From positions 62,001 to 126,000 of the forward strand of contig CAVSEV010000001.1 of the NCBI GenBank assembly GCA_963727015.1: DNA of 64,000 bases. Reading direction: 5' to 3'. The notes under the pieces were generated by a model. The model saw nothing but the letters and a program-made list of their open reading frames with translations, ran no database searches and was not told where the DNA came from. Within the stretch, counting starts at the first letter, position 1, and each line of letters starts with the position of its first letter. The translations under genes were made by a program, and so were the position numbers. Below, in pieces: positions 51,707 to 61,553 of this stretch. Source of the DNA: DATFVJ01 sp963727015. Its GTDB lineage: Bacteria; Actinomycetota; Actinomycetes; Streptosporangiales; Streptosporangiaceae.

Positions 51707-51982
51707 GATCGTTCATCGGTGCGGCCACGACGGACCCTGTGGGGTGCTAGAAGTCTGCCCTGCCCGTGAGGTGGCAACCGGCCGGTCGCGGGGTCAGCCC
51801 GTCACGGCGACGCCCAGCCCTCAAGCGGGCGACCGTTGCGGCAGCCGTTCGGGATCAAAATTCAGTCACCGGCAGATACCGAACGGCTCACGCCGTTGCC
51901 GGCAACGCCCAGACCTGGGCCGTGACAGACCTTCGGACAAGCCAACGCCCCCGCGGGACTGGCGCTGCGCGCCGATCCAGGA

Positions 51983-53480
51983 TCACAGGCCGCGTTCTCC
52001 GAACCACCCAGCGAGCTTGCCGGCGCGGCTCACGGCGCGTAGCCGCCGCTCGGTCTGTTCCCGCGCTGCTCGCGGCGGCGACGATGAGCAGCCGGTCACC
52101 CGGTTTGCAGCGTGGTGGTGGGGGCCGGGACGAATCCATGCCCGCCGCGGACGATCAGGGCCAGGTTCGCCTGGGCTGGCAGCCGGAGTTCGAAGATCTC
52201 CACGCCGTGCAGCCGTGAACCGGGTGGGATCTGGGCCTGGAGCAGGTCGGCGTGGAGCGCTTCGAGCGGTGCCGCCTCGACATCGATCTCGATGGGCTCT
52301 GCCGGTGTGATCACTCGCAGCCGCCGGGCCGCCCACGGCAAGCGTGGTGCCCTGCACCAGCGACGTTGACCCCGACGATGATGAACACCAGGTCGAACAG
52401 GCGGGTGGCACCCGGCACGCGGGCGTCCAAGGGGATCGTGGCCAGCACGATCGGCACCGCCCCGCGCAGCCCGGCCCACGACAGGAATGCCTGGTGACGC
52501 CAGGGCACCCGCAGCGGCAGTGTCGAAACGATCACCGCCGCGGGCCGGGCGATGAGCATAAGCGCGGACCCAGCGACGACCGCCGGCAGGATCTGCCCGG
52601 GCAGCCTGGCTGGGGATGCGAGGAGCCCGAGCATGACGAACAGCCCGATCTGGGCGAGCCAGGCGATTCCCTCGGCGAAGCCGCGGGTGGCCTGGCGGTG
52701 GGGGAGCCGCGCATTACCCAGCACCAGGGCGCACAGGTAGACGGCCAGGAACCCGCTCGCATGTGCCAGGGATGCCGCTCCATAGCTCGCGACGATGAGC
52801 GCGAGCACCGCGATCGGGTACAGGCCGGAGGCGGGCAGTGCCACCCGCCGCAGCGCGAACGCGCCGAGCAGCGCTGCTACCAGCCCGATCGCCGCACCTG
52901 CGGCCAGCTGGTAGGCCACCACGCCGGCGATCAGCGCGGGCGAGGGCGCATGCGAGCCCAGTTCGCTGAGCAGGGTCACCGCGAGCACAGCGGGCGGGTC
53001 GTTGAGCCCCGACTCCCCCTCCAGCACCCCGGGCAGCCAGGGTGGGAGCGGCAGCTTGCGCAGCACAGCGAACACCGCCGCCGCGTCGGTCGGCGCGAGC
53101 ACCGCACCGAGCAGCAGTGCATCCCGCCATGTCAGGTGCAGCAGCCAGCGGGTGGCCACGGCGACGACAACAATGCTCACGGCCACACCGGCGGTCGCGA
53201 GCATGACCGCGGCAGGCGCCGCGGCCCGCGCGTGCGCCCAATTGGTGGTCAGGCCACCCTCGGCAAGGATCAGCACCAGGGCGCTGAGCCCAAGAGCCTG
53301 CGCCAGCCCGGCATTGTCGAACCGCACACCGAGCCCCGCTTGGCCGAGCGCGAGGCCGAGCCCAAGGAACACGAGCAGCGCCGGCAGCCCGATCTCGTGG
53401 GCGATCCGGGCCGCCGCGATCGCCGCGATGACCACCGCCGCGCTAAGAAGCAGAATGAGACCCAGGTCACCTGCCCTCAC
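51983..53480 (-). pseudogene. K+/H+ (CPA1-type) antiporter with RCK_C domain, multiply frameshifted
   Basis: From GTG 53480 (GGAGG six bases upstream) about 390 codons encode ten or more membrane helices of a NhaP2-type antiporter, with LAPTDAAAVFAVLRKLPLP (the conserved Asp region), LEGESGLNDPPAVLAVTLL and WAGLRGAVPIVLATIPL. Then the frame shifts near 52350 (FDLVFIIVGVN to VQGTTLA), again to WAARRLRVITP, then after HGFVPAPTTTLQTG, and once more before EQTERRLRAVSRAGKLAGW. Together these restore the TrkA-C-type domain (ALHADLLQAQIPPGSRLHG, VEIFELRLPAQANLALIV). At least four shifts make the gene non-functional. Confidence 0.85.
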
Positions 53481-53773
53481 AGCCGCCTCCGCATCGCCTG
53501 CCCCAGCTCCGGCATTCCTGGTCAACAGTCTGCAGCACCAGCGATCAACAGCCGGGTGAGCAGCGGCGGGCACCGGGCCGTCAGCGATCCTGTTGCCCTG
53601 TGGAGGGGGTCGCTAACAGTCCGAACGTGATCAGGAGGAGCTGTTCAGGCCTGAGGACGAGGACGAGCGTCGGGACAGGTTAGGCTCTTGTGTGCCTGGA
53701 AGTCCGGATGATCATGAGAGCGGCAACTCAAATGGCATCACGAGTAGTGTCAGCAGGATGTTTTTCCAGGCCA
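53481..53773. other. Gene-free gap before tRNA-Val
   Basis: No supported coding frame. It should contain the tRNA promoter. The TTTTT at 53761 lies directly before the tRNA. Confidence 0.35.
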
Positions 53774-53848
53774 GGGCGCATAGCTCAGCGGTAGAGCACT
53801 CGCCTTACAAGCGAGGGGTCGGTGGTTCGAACCCGCCTGCGCCCACCA
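53774..53848 (+). tRNA. tRNA-Val (anticodon TAC)
   Basis: A complete cloverleaf: acceptor GGGCGCA pairs with TGCGCCC, D arm GCTC...GAGC, anticodon stem CTCGC/GCGAG around CTTACAA (anticodon TAC, read by GTA Val codons), T arm GGTGG/CCGCC with TTCGAAC, and an encoded CCA end at 53846-53848. Confidence 0.95.
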
Positions 53849-53960
53849 AAAAGCCCAGGTCAGGGTGCAGGTTCTGGTCTGCTCCCGTCGGTCTCAAGAT
53901 CATCTGACCGTCATCTGACCGTCGGTGTGGGCGTGGATCGTTGGCACCGAGTCGCAGAGA
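53849..53960. other. Attachment-site-like flank of tRNA-Val
   Basis: Directly after the tRNA come direct repeats CATCTGACCGT (53900-53921) resembling arm-type integrase sites. The layout tRNA 3' end + repeats is that of an actinomycete integrative-element attachment site, but no integrase gene is present in the window. Confidence 0.4.
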
Positions 53961-54126
53961 TTGTTCATGGATGGCACGCTGGGCGAGGGCGGATCGCATG
54001 TTCGTTGAACAAGCTGGAGGCGGGCGTGCGGGATTCGGCTTCTGATGGAGCAGAAGACCGACCAGAGCAGTGGATGCAGATACGCATGATGCGATTGCCG
54101 CGCACTGCCGTACCTTGTCACGCTGT

Positions 54127-54172
54127 CCTCATAACCCAGAGGTCGCGGGTTCAAATCCCGCCCCCGCTACCA
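54127..54172 (+). other. tRNA-Met (initiator-type) 3' half, attachment-site scar
   Basis: From CTCATAACCCAGAGG (anticodon loop with CAT) through the T arm GTCGCGGGTTCAAATCCC to CGCTACCA this is the 3' half of an initiator-type tRNA. The 5' half is not present upstream, so it is not a functional gene. Integrases recombine in this part of tRNA genes, so it marks an element's attL or attR. Confidence 0.75.
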
Positions 54173-54465
54173 CGAAGTTGCAGGTCACAGGCCTGATCGC
54201 CAGACACGGTGGTCGAGCCTTGATCATTTCGGCAGCAAGATGGCAGCAGTGGAGGGCGTCACCATGCCCGATCGTGCGCCGCAGGTCGACAGCAAACGAC
54301 ACCTTCGTCGCGTGGCTACCCGCGCTGATTGAACATGGCGCAAGCCATCCCGACGGAACGCTGATCGTGCATTGGCGCGGAGCGGGGAACTTGCTGACCT
54401 TCATCTGCAGGAGCTGTTGTGAGCATGTCGGAAGAGGTTGAACGGTGTCAGCTTGTCGCTGGGGG

Positions 54466-54502
54466 GCAAGGGGTCGCGGGTTCATGTCCCGCCGTCCCGA
54501 CG
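54466..54502 (+). other. Third tRNA 3' end (T arm and acceptor), scar
   Basis: GGGGTCGCGGGTTC then ATGTCCCGCCGTCCCGAC looks like the T arm and acceptor end of another tRNA, slightly mutated and without the rest. The following 80 bases resemble those after the previous fragment (CAGGT...GGCCTGATCG, then TTTGATTATTTTT). Confidence 0.6.
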
Positions 54503-55067
54503 GCAAACAGCAGGTAGACGGCCTGATCGTGACAGCTGACGATCGGGCCTTTGATTATTTTTAGGCCAGTTGTAGGCAGGACCGGCGGGTAGTTCGTGGT
54601 TCTGGTGGACACTGGGAAGTGACGGATGTCACACGCCGGGTCCTCGGTGTCTGTCTTCGTTGAACACACCGTGGACGGGGACTCGCGCGGGAGGCCGCGC
54701 GGCATTGCGGCTGGAGCCCGCGGCTGCGGTATGGCCACCCGGGGCTGCTGGCCCTCGGGGTGGTGCTGGCCGTCGTAGTGCCGTTACAGCCGATGTGCTG
54801 GCGCCGGGTTCTCCGTCCATGCCGGCGCTGGCTGTCGGCCGGCGCTGCGACGTGGCTGACGCTGATGGCGCGCTGGGACTTGGCACCGTGTCCCCGGCGG
54901 GTCGACAGCGCCGCCAGTGACAGGCATGACCCGGGTCTGATCGACGCTCCTGCGAACGCTTGGCCCAGCCCTGCGGTGCGAGCCGTTGAACGAGCCGGTT
55001 CGGCAGTTCCTGGCCGGTCGCCAGCCTGCCTGGACGTCTGCGCGGCCGTGCACCGATCGCACTGTCA
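54503..55067. other. Gene-free stretch after the attachment scars
   Basis: Open frames in both strands have shadow composition. No RNA or remnant is recognised. Confidence 0.35.
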
Positions 55068-55467
55068 GTTCTCACTTAACCTGCGGCGTTCTCATCGAAG
55101 TCGAGGCAAGTGGGCCGCTTCTCGGGCCAGTTGGGGCACGGGCTCGGGTTTCTCAGTCGACTTGAGGCAGCGCGTGTGGCGTTGCTGAGCGTTGCGACCG
55201 TGGCGCCGAAGCGCATGCACCGCATCAGCGAACTTCGAGGACCGTTGACACACGCAGCGCAACACGCCGCCGCGAAGACCTTGCCTTGCATCCGTCGGCC
55301 AGCGTGCTCCGGCCTCTGCACTTTCTCAACCAAGATGAGGCAACCGACCATAGGCCAGGCCCGCAGACAGCATCTTGGATGAGAAGAATCCGCCCTTGTC
55401 TTCTCGCTCAACCTGCAGCAGCCCCGGTAGGGCCATGATCATGCTCCACCTTGGATGAGAACTGACA
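55068..55467. repeat. Cluster of about eight degenerate 22-bp repeats
   Basis: Imperfect copies of GTTCTCAxCCAAGxTGxGGCA occur at about 55068, 55088, 55117, 55148, 55320 and 55398 in one direction and near 55371-55385 and 55442-55467 inverted. Spacing of the first four is 20-31 bp. Clusters of this kind flank tyrosine-recombinase elements and attachment sites. No recombinase gene is nearby. Confidence 0.6.
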
Positions 55468-55701
55468 CGCACCGTGCAGCGCCATCGCACGTTCCCCTGC
55501 GGTGCCTGACCGCCGGGTGCGCTGATGTCATGACCTGGCGCTTTGCCGTTCGCCTTGCTCGGTCGTGACCCTTCGGCGTATTTGCCGGTGCGTGTAGCTT
55601 GAATCGGGCAAAATGGGCTGTTGCGCGCATTCACGGTTTTGATATGTGTTTGAAAGAAACCGGATGCGAGCCAGTGAGGTGCGACGGCTACCGGGGGACT
55701 G

Positions 55702-58700
55702 GTGTCGATCTTCGAGGAGACCGGCGGGGCGCAGTCCCCGATGGCGGATGACCGCTCGCTGGAGTTGTTCTGCGACCGGTTCGAGGTCATCGCGCATTTC
55801 CTGTCGCTGATCAACGACGATCCGCCGCCGCGGCGGTTGCTGTTCCTGTATGGCTTGGGGGGCAACGGCAAGTCGCTGCTGTTGCGGTATCTGGCGGCGC
55901 GGTGCTGCCTGCGGCTGCCGCCGGGGTTGTGGGAGCGGGTACGGCGGCAGCCCGCGGATCAGGTGCTGGCCGCGTTGGGCGGGGCGGCGCAGGCGGTGAC
56001 GGTGCCGGTGGCGCGGATCGATTTCGGTGCCCGCCCGGTCGGGGAGAACCGGCCGCAGGAGTGTTTTTCGGCGTTGTTCATGCTCAAGCAGCAGCTGGCC
56101 CGGTACCGGATCGCCACGCCGCGGTTTGATTTCGCGGCGGTCACCTATCTGCACAAGCTGGGGTTTGATCTGGGCCGGCGGTTGCCGGAACTGTTCCCGC
56201 GGGGGGAGATCGGGCTCGCGCTGGACGTGGCTGATGCGCTGTTGCCGGTCCAGGTGATGCAGGTGGGCCAGGACCTGTTCGGCGCGCTGGATAAGCGGCT
56301 GGATGATGTGTTCACCCGGCGGCGGGTGCAGCGCCGGCTGCCGAAGGCTGATGCGCAGGAGATCTTGTCGCTGGCACCGGAGCCGGACCTGATCTGCCAG
56401 CTGCCCCGGCTGTTCGCCGCGGATCTGGGCTGGCGCGGTGGGGGAGAAGGCCAGGCACCGCCGGGTGGTGCTGCTGTTCGACACCCATGAGGCGTTTTTC
56501 GGCGAGGCGATCGCCGATCCCGGCACCTTGCTGCACGCCGACTATCTGATGCGTGATGAGTGGCTGCGCAGCCTGCTGGGTCATCTGCCGCTGGAGGCGG
56601 GGGTGGTGGCGGTGGTGGCCGGGCGGACCCGGCCGCCGTGGGCGGCCGCGCCGGTCGCGGCGATCCCGGATGCCTTTGTGGAGTGGTCGCCGGTGGGCCA
56701 TCTGGCCACCGCCGATGGGCTGGCGTACCTGGAGCACGCCGGTGTCGATGACCAGGCGCTGCGGCTGGCGCTGACGCGGTACGCGTCGGTGGGCGCGGGT
56801 GAGGTGCACCCGTATTTCCTTGGCCTGTGCGCGGATGTGGCGCTGGCAGCCGGGCGACGGGGCGGGCGGGTTGACCCGGCGTCGTTCGCCCAGTCGGGTG
56901 AGCTGGCGGGCAAGGAGCTTGAGCTGGCGCGGCGGCTGCTGGCGTGGGTGCCGCCTGAGGTGGAGTACGGCATCCTGGCGCTGAGCGCGTGCCGGTCGTT
57001 CAGCTACCGCACGTTCGGCTATCTGGGCGGGCAGCTGGGTTTCCGGCATGAGCGCAGCGACTTCGCCCGGCTGGTCGCGTTTTCGTTCATCTCGCCGGCC
57101 ACTGGCAGCACCGCCGGCCCTGACCGGGCGCACGAGGATCCCTGCACGATGCACCAGCTGCTGCGCCGGGCGCTGCGCAGCGCACGGCCGGACAGCATCC
57201 GCCGCGCCCACCAAGCGCTGGAGCAGCGGTACCGGGCCCTGGCCGCGGGTGGTGACTTCACCGCGCGGCTGGAGCAGATCTACCACGCCGGGCAGCTCGA
57301 CCCCGCCGCCGCAGCCGCCGGGTGGGTGGCGAGCATGGACCAGTGCCTGGCGGCCGGCCGCTACGACCGGTGCCGGGCAATGATCACCTTGCTGGCCGGC
57401 CTGCCCGCCGGGGAAGCCGACCGCAGCCGGTTCACCTACCGGGTCGCCCGCGCGGACATCGGGCTGGGCCAGTGGGCGGAGGCGGAGGCGCTGCTGGACT
57501 CGCTGCCGGGCGGGTCGGCGCACGCCACGCTGCTGCGGTCCGAGCTCGCGTTCGTGCGCGGCGACTTCGCCCGTGCGGAGAATCTCGCCAGCGCCGCGCT
57601 CGGCCAGGTGAGCGGGCCGGCGCGGGAGGGCTTCTTGTTCCGGCTGGCGGAGATCGAGCTGTATCTGGGGCGTTTCGGCGACGCCCGCGGGCACGCGGCC
57701 GATGGGCTGGAGATGGCGCGCGCCGCCGCGGACGCCACCAGAATGTGCCGGTGGGACAACCTGCTCGGGGAGATCGAGTACTTCTCCGGCAACGTCGAGG
57801 TGGCGACGGGGCTGGTCGGCCAGGCGCTCACCACCTTGCAGCGCATGCCCGAGCCCGGCCAAGACCAGACGCTGCTGGCGGCGCTGCTGCAAAACGCGGC
57901 GCTGATCAGCGAGGCCACCGGTGACTGGCCGGCCGCGCTGGGTCGCCAGCAGCAGGCACTGCACATCCGCCACGGTGCGGAGGACGCCCGCGGCGCGGCG
58001 CAGTCGCTGCACGGCATCGGTAAGGCCTACTGCGGGCTCGGCCGGACCGGCGAGGCCGGCCGCGCTCTCGACGAGGCGGCGCAGGCCGCTGGCAGCCTCG
58101 GTGAGCATCTGCTCGCCGCGAAAATCACGCACGCGCGGGCAGATTGCCGGATCGCCCAGCGGCGGCTGGATGACGCCGCCCAGCTCACCACTGCGGCGCT
58201 GGACGGGTTCCGGCGCCACGGCACTCCCTATGATGTCGCCTCCGCGCGGCTCACGCTGGCCCGCATCGCACGCCGGCAGGACCGCTGCGTCGACGCGGTC
58301 GGGCTCGCGGACCAGGCGCGCACGGCGATCGAAACCGGCGGGTTCCGCGTCCTGTACCGGCTGTTCCCCGGCCAGGATGTGCCGCCGGCCGGACGGTTCC
58401 GGGCCGGCCTGGCCGCGTTTGCCGCCGGGGATGCCCTCGGGGTGCCGTGGGAGGGACGGCCGCCAAGCCAGATCGACCCCGATCAGGTGACCGCGGTGCC
58501 GGCGCGCGGCGGCTGGCCGCGCGGCGCCACCTCCGATGACACGGCGCAGCTGCTGCTGGTGGCCCGCCATCTGCTGGCCACCGGCGGCCGGGCCGGTGAG
58601 CGGGAGTTCCTGGACGAGCTGTCGCGGGAGCTGCCCGCGATGCGTGGCGCCGGGCCGACCACCAGTGCCGCGGTCGCCCGCTACCGCGCCAGCGGGCAGA

Positions 58701-59291
58701 TCCATGCCAGCAGCGGGGATACCAACGGGGCGTTGATGCGGATCCTGCCCGCGGGGTGGGCGATCCCCGCCACCCGCGCGGACCGGCGCCGCGAGGTGGT
58801 CACCCGGCTGACCCAGGTCACCCACGGCGCGCCGGTGGCATCGGCCGCCGCGTGCGCGATCGCCGCCATGGCGTCCTACGCGGTGGAGGGCTGCCCGGCA
58901 GGAGAACTGATCACCGTCGCGCTCGCTGAACTCGAACATGCGCTGCGCGCCTGCCCCGCGGCAGCCGTTTGGCTTCGGACTGCGCGGGCCGCTGCGGACG
59001 GAAGCTGGCGGCCGGGCCCGGCCGGGGTGACCCTGGATGCGGCCGGAGACCCTCGCCGCGGTCGTGCATGTGCTGGCGGCGTGCGGGGATGACCTGGGCG
59101 GGGCGATGCGGTACGCGGTCAGCCTGGGCGGGGACACCGACACCGTGGCCGCGATCACGGGAGGCATTCTGGGCTGCCGCAGCGCCGGCGTGACGATCGG
59201 ATGGCTTGATCACGTCATGCTCCCGCCCGCCGCGGAGCTGGACCGCCTCGCCACCGGCCTGCGCGAGGCGAGGCGCGCCGCCTATGGCTGA
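55702..59291 (+). CDS. STAND-type NTPase - TPR - ADP-ribosylglycohydrolase fusion, two frameshifts
   Basis: From GTG 55702, three successive frames form one ~1195-residue protein. Frame 1: LFLYGLGGNGKSLLLRYLA (Walker A, ~residue 51). A one-base insertion near 56427 leads to frame 2: RRVVLLFDTHEAFFGEAIA (Walker B), VVAVVAGRTRP (sensor region) and LSACRSFSYRTFGYLGGQL (winged-helix-like), as in STAND ATPases. TPR-like repeats follow (~480-890), for example AEALLDSLPGGSAHATLL and GRQQQALHIRHGAEDARG. Then comes an ADP-ribosylglycohydrolase: FAAGDALGVPWEGRPP (~911), GATSDDTAQLLLVARHLL (~944), SSGDTNGALMRILPAGW (~1007). A second shift near 59040 leads to frame 3: LGGDTDTVAAITGGILG (~1145). All metal-binding acidic motifs are present. 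ARH enzymes remove ADP-ribose or cleave related N-glycosidic bonds. The gene overlaps the PfkB gene by eight bases. The shifts may be real inactivation or base errors. Confidence 0.85.
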
Positions 59292-60135
59292 CTTCTGGGT
59301 CATCGGCCCGATCGCGTGGGACCGCGTGCTTGACGTGCCCCGCCTGCCGCCCAGCGGCGGTTTCGTGCAAGCCAGCGGCGCCCGCGGACGGCCCGGAGGT
59401 GCGGGCGCCAACGCCGCCATCGCGCTGGCCAGTACCGGCGCCGAGGTTCACATGGCCGGCTACGTCGGCGATGACGAGCCCGGCGCCCGGCTGCTGGCGG
59501 TACTGGCCGCATCCGGCGTTGACACGCGCTTCGTGCACGTACGCGGCGCGCAAACCTCCGAGGTCGTCATCCTGGTCGAACCATCCGGAGAACGCACCAT
59601 CATCGGCATCCACCCCGACCTGCTGCACACCATCGCGGTCCCGGCCTCGCAGGCCCGCGCTGGCGACGTGGTCTACTTCGCCGCCTGGCACGATGAATTC
59701 CTCCCCGCGATGACCGAGCTCATCGCCCGCGGCGCCATTGTCGCCACCGTTCCGCCGCCGCTACTGGCCGCCAGCCTGCCAGTCACCTATGTGATCGGAT
59801 CCGAAGACCAGTACGGCGGTCACGATCCGGGCGGCCGCGTCTGCGCCGCGGCCCGGACGGTGCGCGCGGTCGTGGTAACCAAAGGCGCCGACGGCGTGGT
59901 CGTGCACCACCGCGACAGCTCGGCCGTCTACCCCGCGGAACCGGTCACCGCCGTCGATACCACAGGTGCCGGAGACGCCTTCGCCGCCGCGTTCCTCCAC
60001 CAGGTCGCGGCCGGCCGCACCCTCGGCGAGGCGGCAGCCGCGGGCATCGCGTGGGCGGCCGCCGCCGTGCGGGCGCGCGCTTCGATCCCGCCGCCCTGGT
60101 CCGCAGTGCGCCAGCCCCCCGGTCCACCGGCATGA
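59284..60135 (+). CDS. PfkB/ribokinase-family carbohydrate kinase
   Basis: 283 residues from ATG 59284, which overlaps the ARH stop (ATGGCTGA), so translation is coupled. N-terminal PfkB signature region: RPGGAGANAAIALASTGAE and MAGYVGDDEPGARLLAVLA. C-terminal signature with the catalytic base Asp: VDTTGAGDAFAAAFLHQVA, then AAGIAWAAAAV. Members phosphorylate ribose, fructose phosphates, adenosine or other nucleosides with ATP. An ARH homologue beside a PfkB kinase recalls the E. coli yegU/yegV gene pair, thought to act in nucleoside or sugar salvage. The end (ASIPPPWSAVRQPPGPPA) may be frameshifted, as the next frame gives FDPAALVRSAP. Confidence 0.85.
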   Translation: MADFWVIGPIAWDRVLDVPRLPPSGGFVQASGARGRPGGAGANAAIALASTGAEVHMAGYVGDDEPGARLLAVLAASGVDTRFVHVRGAQTSEVVILVEPSGERTIIGIHPDLLHTIAVPASQARAGDVVYFAAWHDEFLPAMTELIARGAIVATVPPPLLAASLPVTYVIGSEDQYGGHDPGGRVCAAARTVRAVVVTKGADGVVVHHRDSSAVYPAEPVTAVDTTGAGDAFAAAFLHQVAAGRTLGEAAAAGIAWAAAAVRARASIPPPWSAVRQPPGPPA

Positions 60136-60579
60136 CCGGCTATGAAGTCCAATTGCCGGTCCGGGCGGTCCGCCCTGCTGATGGCTCAGCCCCTTGATCT
60201 GCCTTCACGCTCGATCCAGCTGGCAGGGGCGGGCGGCAGCGGCGAGGATAAGCGCGGCCCGCCGCCAGGCCCAGCTCGGCGAAGCCGCCATGTTGGAGGC
60301 CGGTTTGGCGGTACGCGACGGGTGACGTGCCTGCGGATGCATTCTGGGTGCTCATCGGACACTCCCTAGCCACGGCAGCTGGCATCGGCTTCTTCATCGC
60401 TGCCCTCATGGCTGCGGCATTCCCGGATTTCTCGGCAGTCTGGACGGCGTTCGCCGCAGCCTGCAATCCGCTGTTCCGGGCAAGTCCCGGACCGTGCTTC
60501 CAGGTCTCGTAGTGCTGGCGGCAGGAGACCGGCGGCGCCGCTGACGCGGCAGGGCGGCGGCCGGACGATGTCGTGGCTG
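60136..60579. other. Gene-free stretch
   Basis: No supported coding frame, RNA gene or repeat. Confidence 0.35.
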
Positions 60580-61000
60580 CCGCAGGCGGCGGCAAGAAGG
60601 GCGCTGACAGCCAGCGACAGGGCAGTACGGAGGGTAATGAGGAGCGTCAGGGTGCTGCTTACAGCTACGAAGACCGTAGCGCCGATAAGAAACGTCTCCA
60701 GCCTGCTGCCCAGATCCCATCCGGTACGCCGAGGACTGCAACAAGACAGATCGCCCACGCACCGGCGAGCGCGGTCCGCAGCCGGTGACCTGTAAACAGA
60801 ACGCAATACGGGCCGATCAAGACAAAGCCGCTGAGGACCAGCCGCCGCCCCGTCAACGCATCCACGACGGCGGCGAGCGCGGACGACGCCATACCTAGCT
60901 GCCACAGCGCAACCGCCGATGGCCCAGACAATGCCCACATGTTCCGGCAGCGTCGGCTAAACGCAGGTGAAGGACCCATGCGCGGGCAATATCGGAACGA
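60580..61000 (-). pseudogene. Membrane-domain remnant related to the one at 61554
   Basis: Minus-strand frames give LTGRRLVLSGFVLIGPYCV, LFTGHRLRTALAGAWAICL, VAVLGVPDGIW, then after a frameshift near 60700 LETFLIGATVFVAVSSTLT and LITLRTALSLAVSALLA. The same order of hydrophobic blocks (VLIGLLIVGPCCVLLTGRW ... GFPDGIWGTSTHLAFLGAV) occurs at the end of the exchanger gene at 61554, so the two are paralogues. The pattern is that of the N-terminal membrane region of actinobacterial PP2C-type phosphatases; no phosphatase domain remains. Confidence 0.55.
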
Positions 61001-61553
61001 CCAGCATCCACGTCCGCAACTTTCCTGACCCCTTGCAGCCAACAGTCATCCGGACTAGTTAGCTGAACGACGCCCGTCTTGAAAATCGTTGATCTATCGC
61101 CGGGGCGCGACGCTCTGCGCGACGCTCCTCTGTGTGACTCGTGTGACATCGTGTGTGACTCGCTTAGTGAGAACTTTCTCTACGGCTTTTTTTCAAGGGC
61201 ACGCCTTCGGCGCGCCAGGCCGGACGGCCGGCCATGCGTTCAGAGCGAGCGACAGAACATCGGCGACAGCGAAGCGGCGCAGCACTGGGCCGCGAGACTG
61301 CCCGGGAGCCGGGTGCTGCCGCTCCCGCTGGGGCGGCTCGCCGCTTCCTCGGGTGGCGACCCTCGGTCGCGGCAGCCGCCAAGTCCGGCCGTCCCTGCAC
61401 CTGACGCGCGGCGGTAGAGCCCCGTTGCCCATATGTGCCCAGTGCACGCTTGCGCGGAAAATGGAAGCAGAGCAGTCAGGAAATGTCCGTGCTACTCGTG
61501 GGTCTTTCATCGCCTTGCTGGCTATCTGGCTTGGTCCTCAGGTGTGGCGTGCC
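61001..61553. other. Gene-free stretch
   Basis: Only shadow frames. A run of Ts at 61190-61197 and short direct repeats (GTGTGACTCGTGTGAC) occur near 61130. No gene, RNA or clear element is recognised. Confidence 0.35.

Noticed and set aside
52344..53630. A 428-codon plus-strand frame over the antiporter
   Set aside because: Antisense composition rich in Gln, Arg and His. The minus strand carries clear antiporter motifs.
53805..54738. Minus-strand frames ending in AGGFEPPTPRL, AGFEPATSGL or similar
   Set aside because: These are the well-known spurious translations of tRNA T-arm complements. They helped locate the tRNA pieces but are not genes.
56312..59167. A 951-codon minus-strand frame across the NTPase-ARH gene
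   Set aside because: It is the antisense shadow of a very GC-rich gene: Arg/Pro/Gln-rich, no domain, while the plus strand shows Walker, TPR and ARH motifs.
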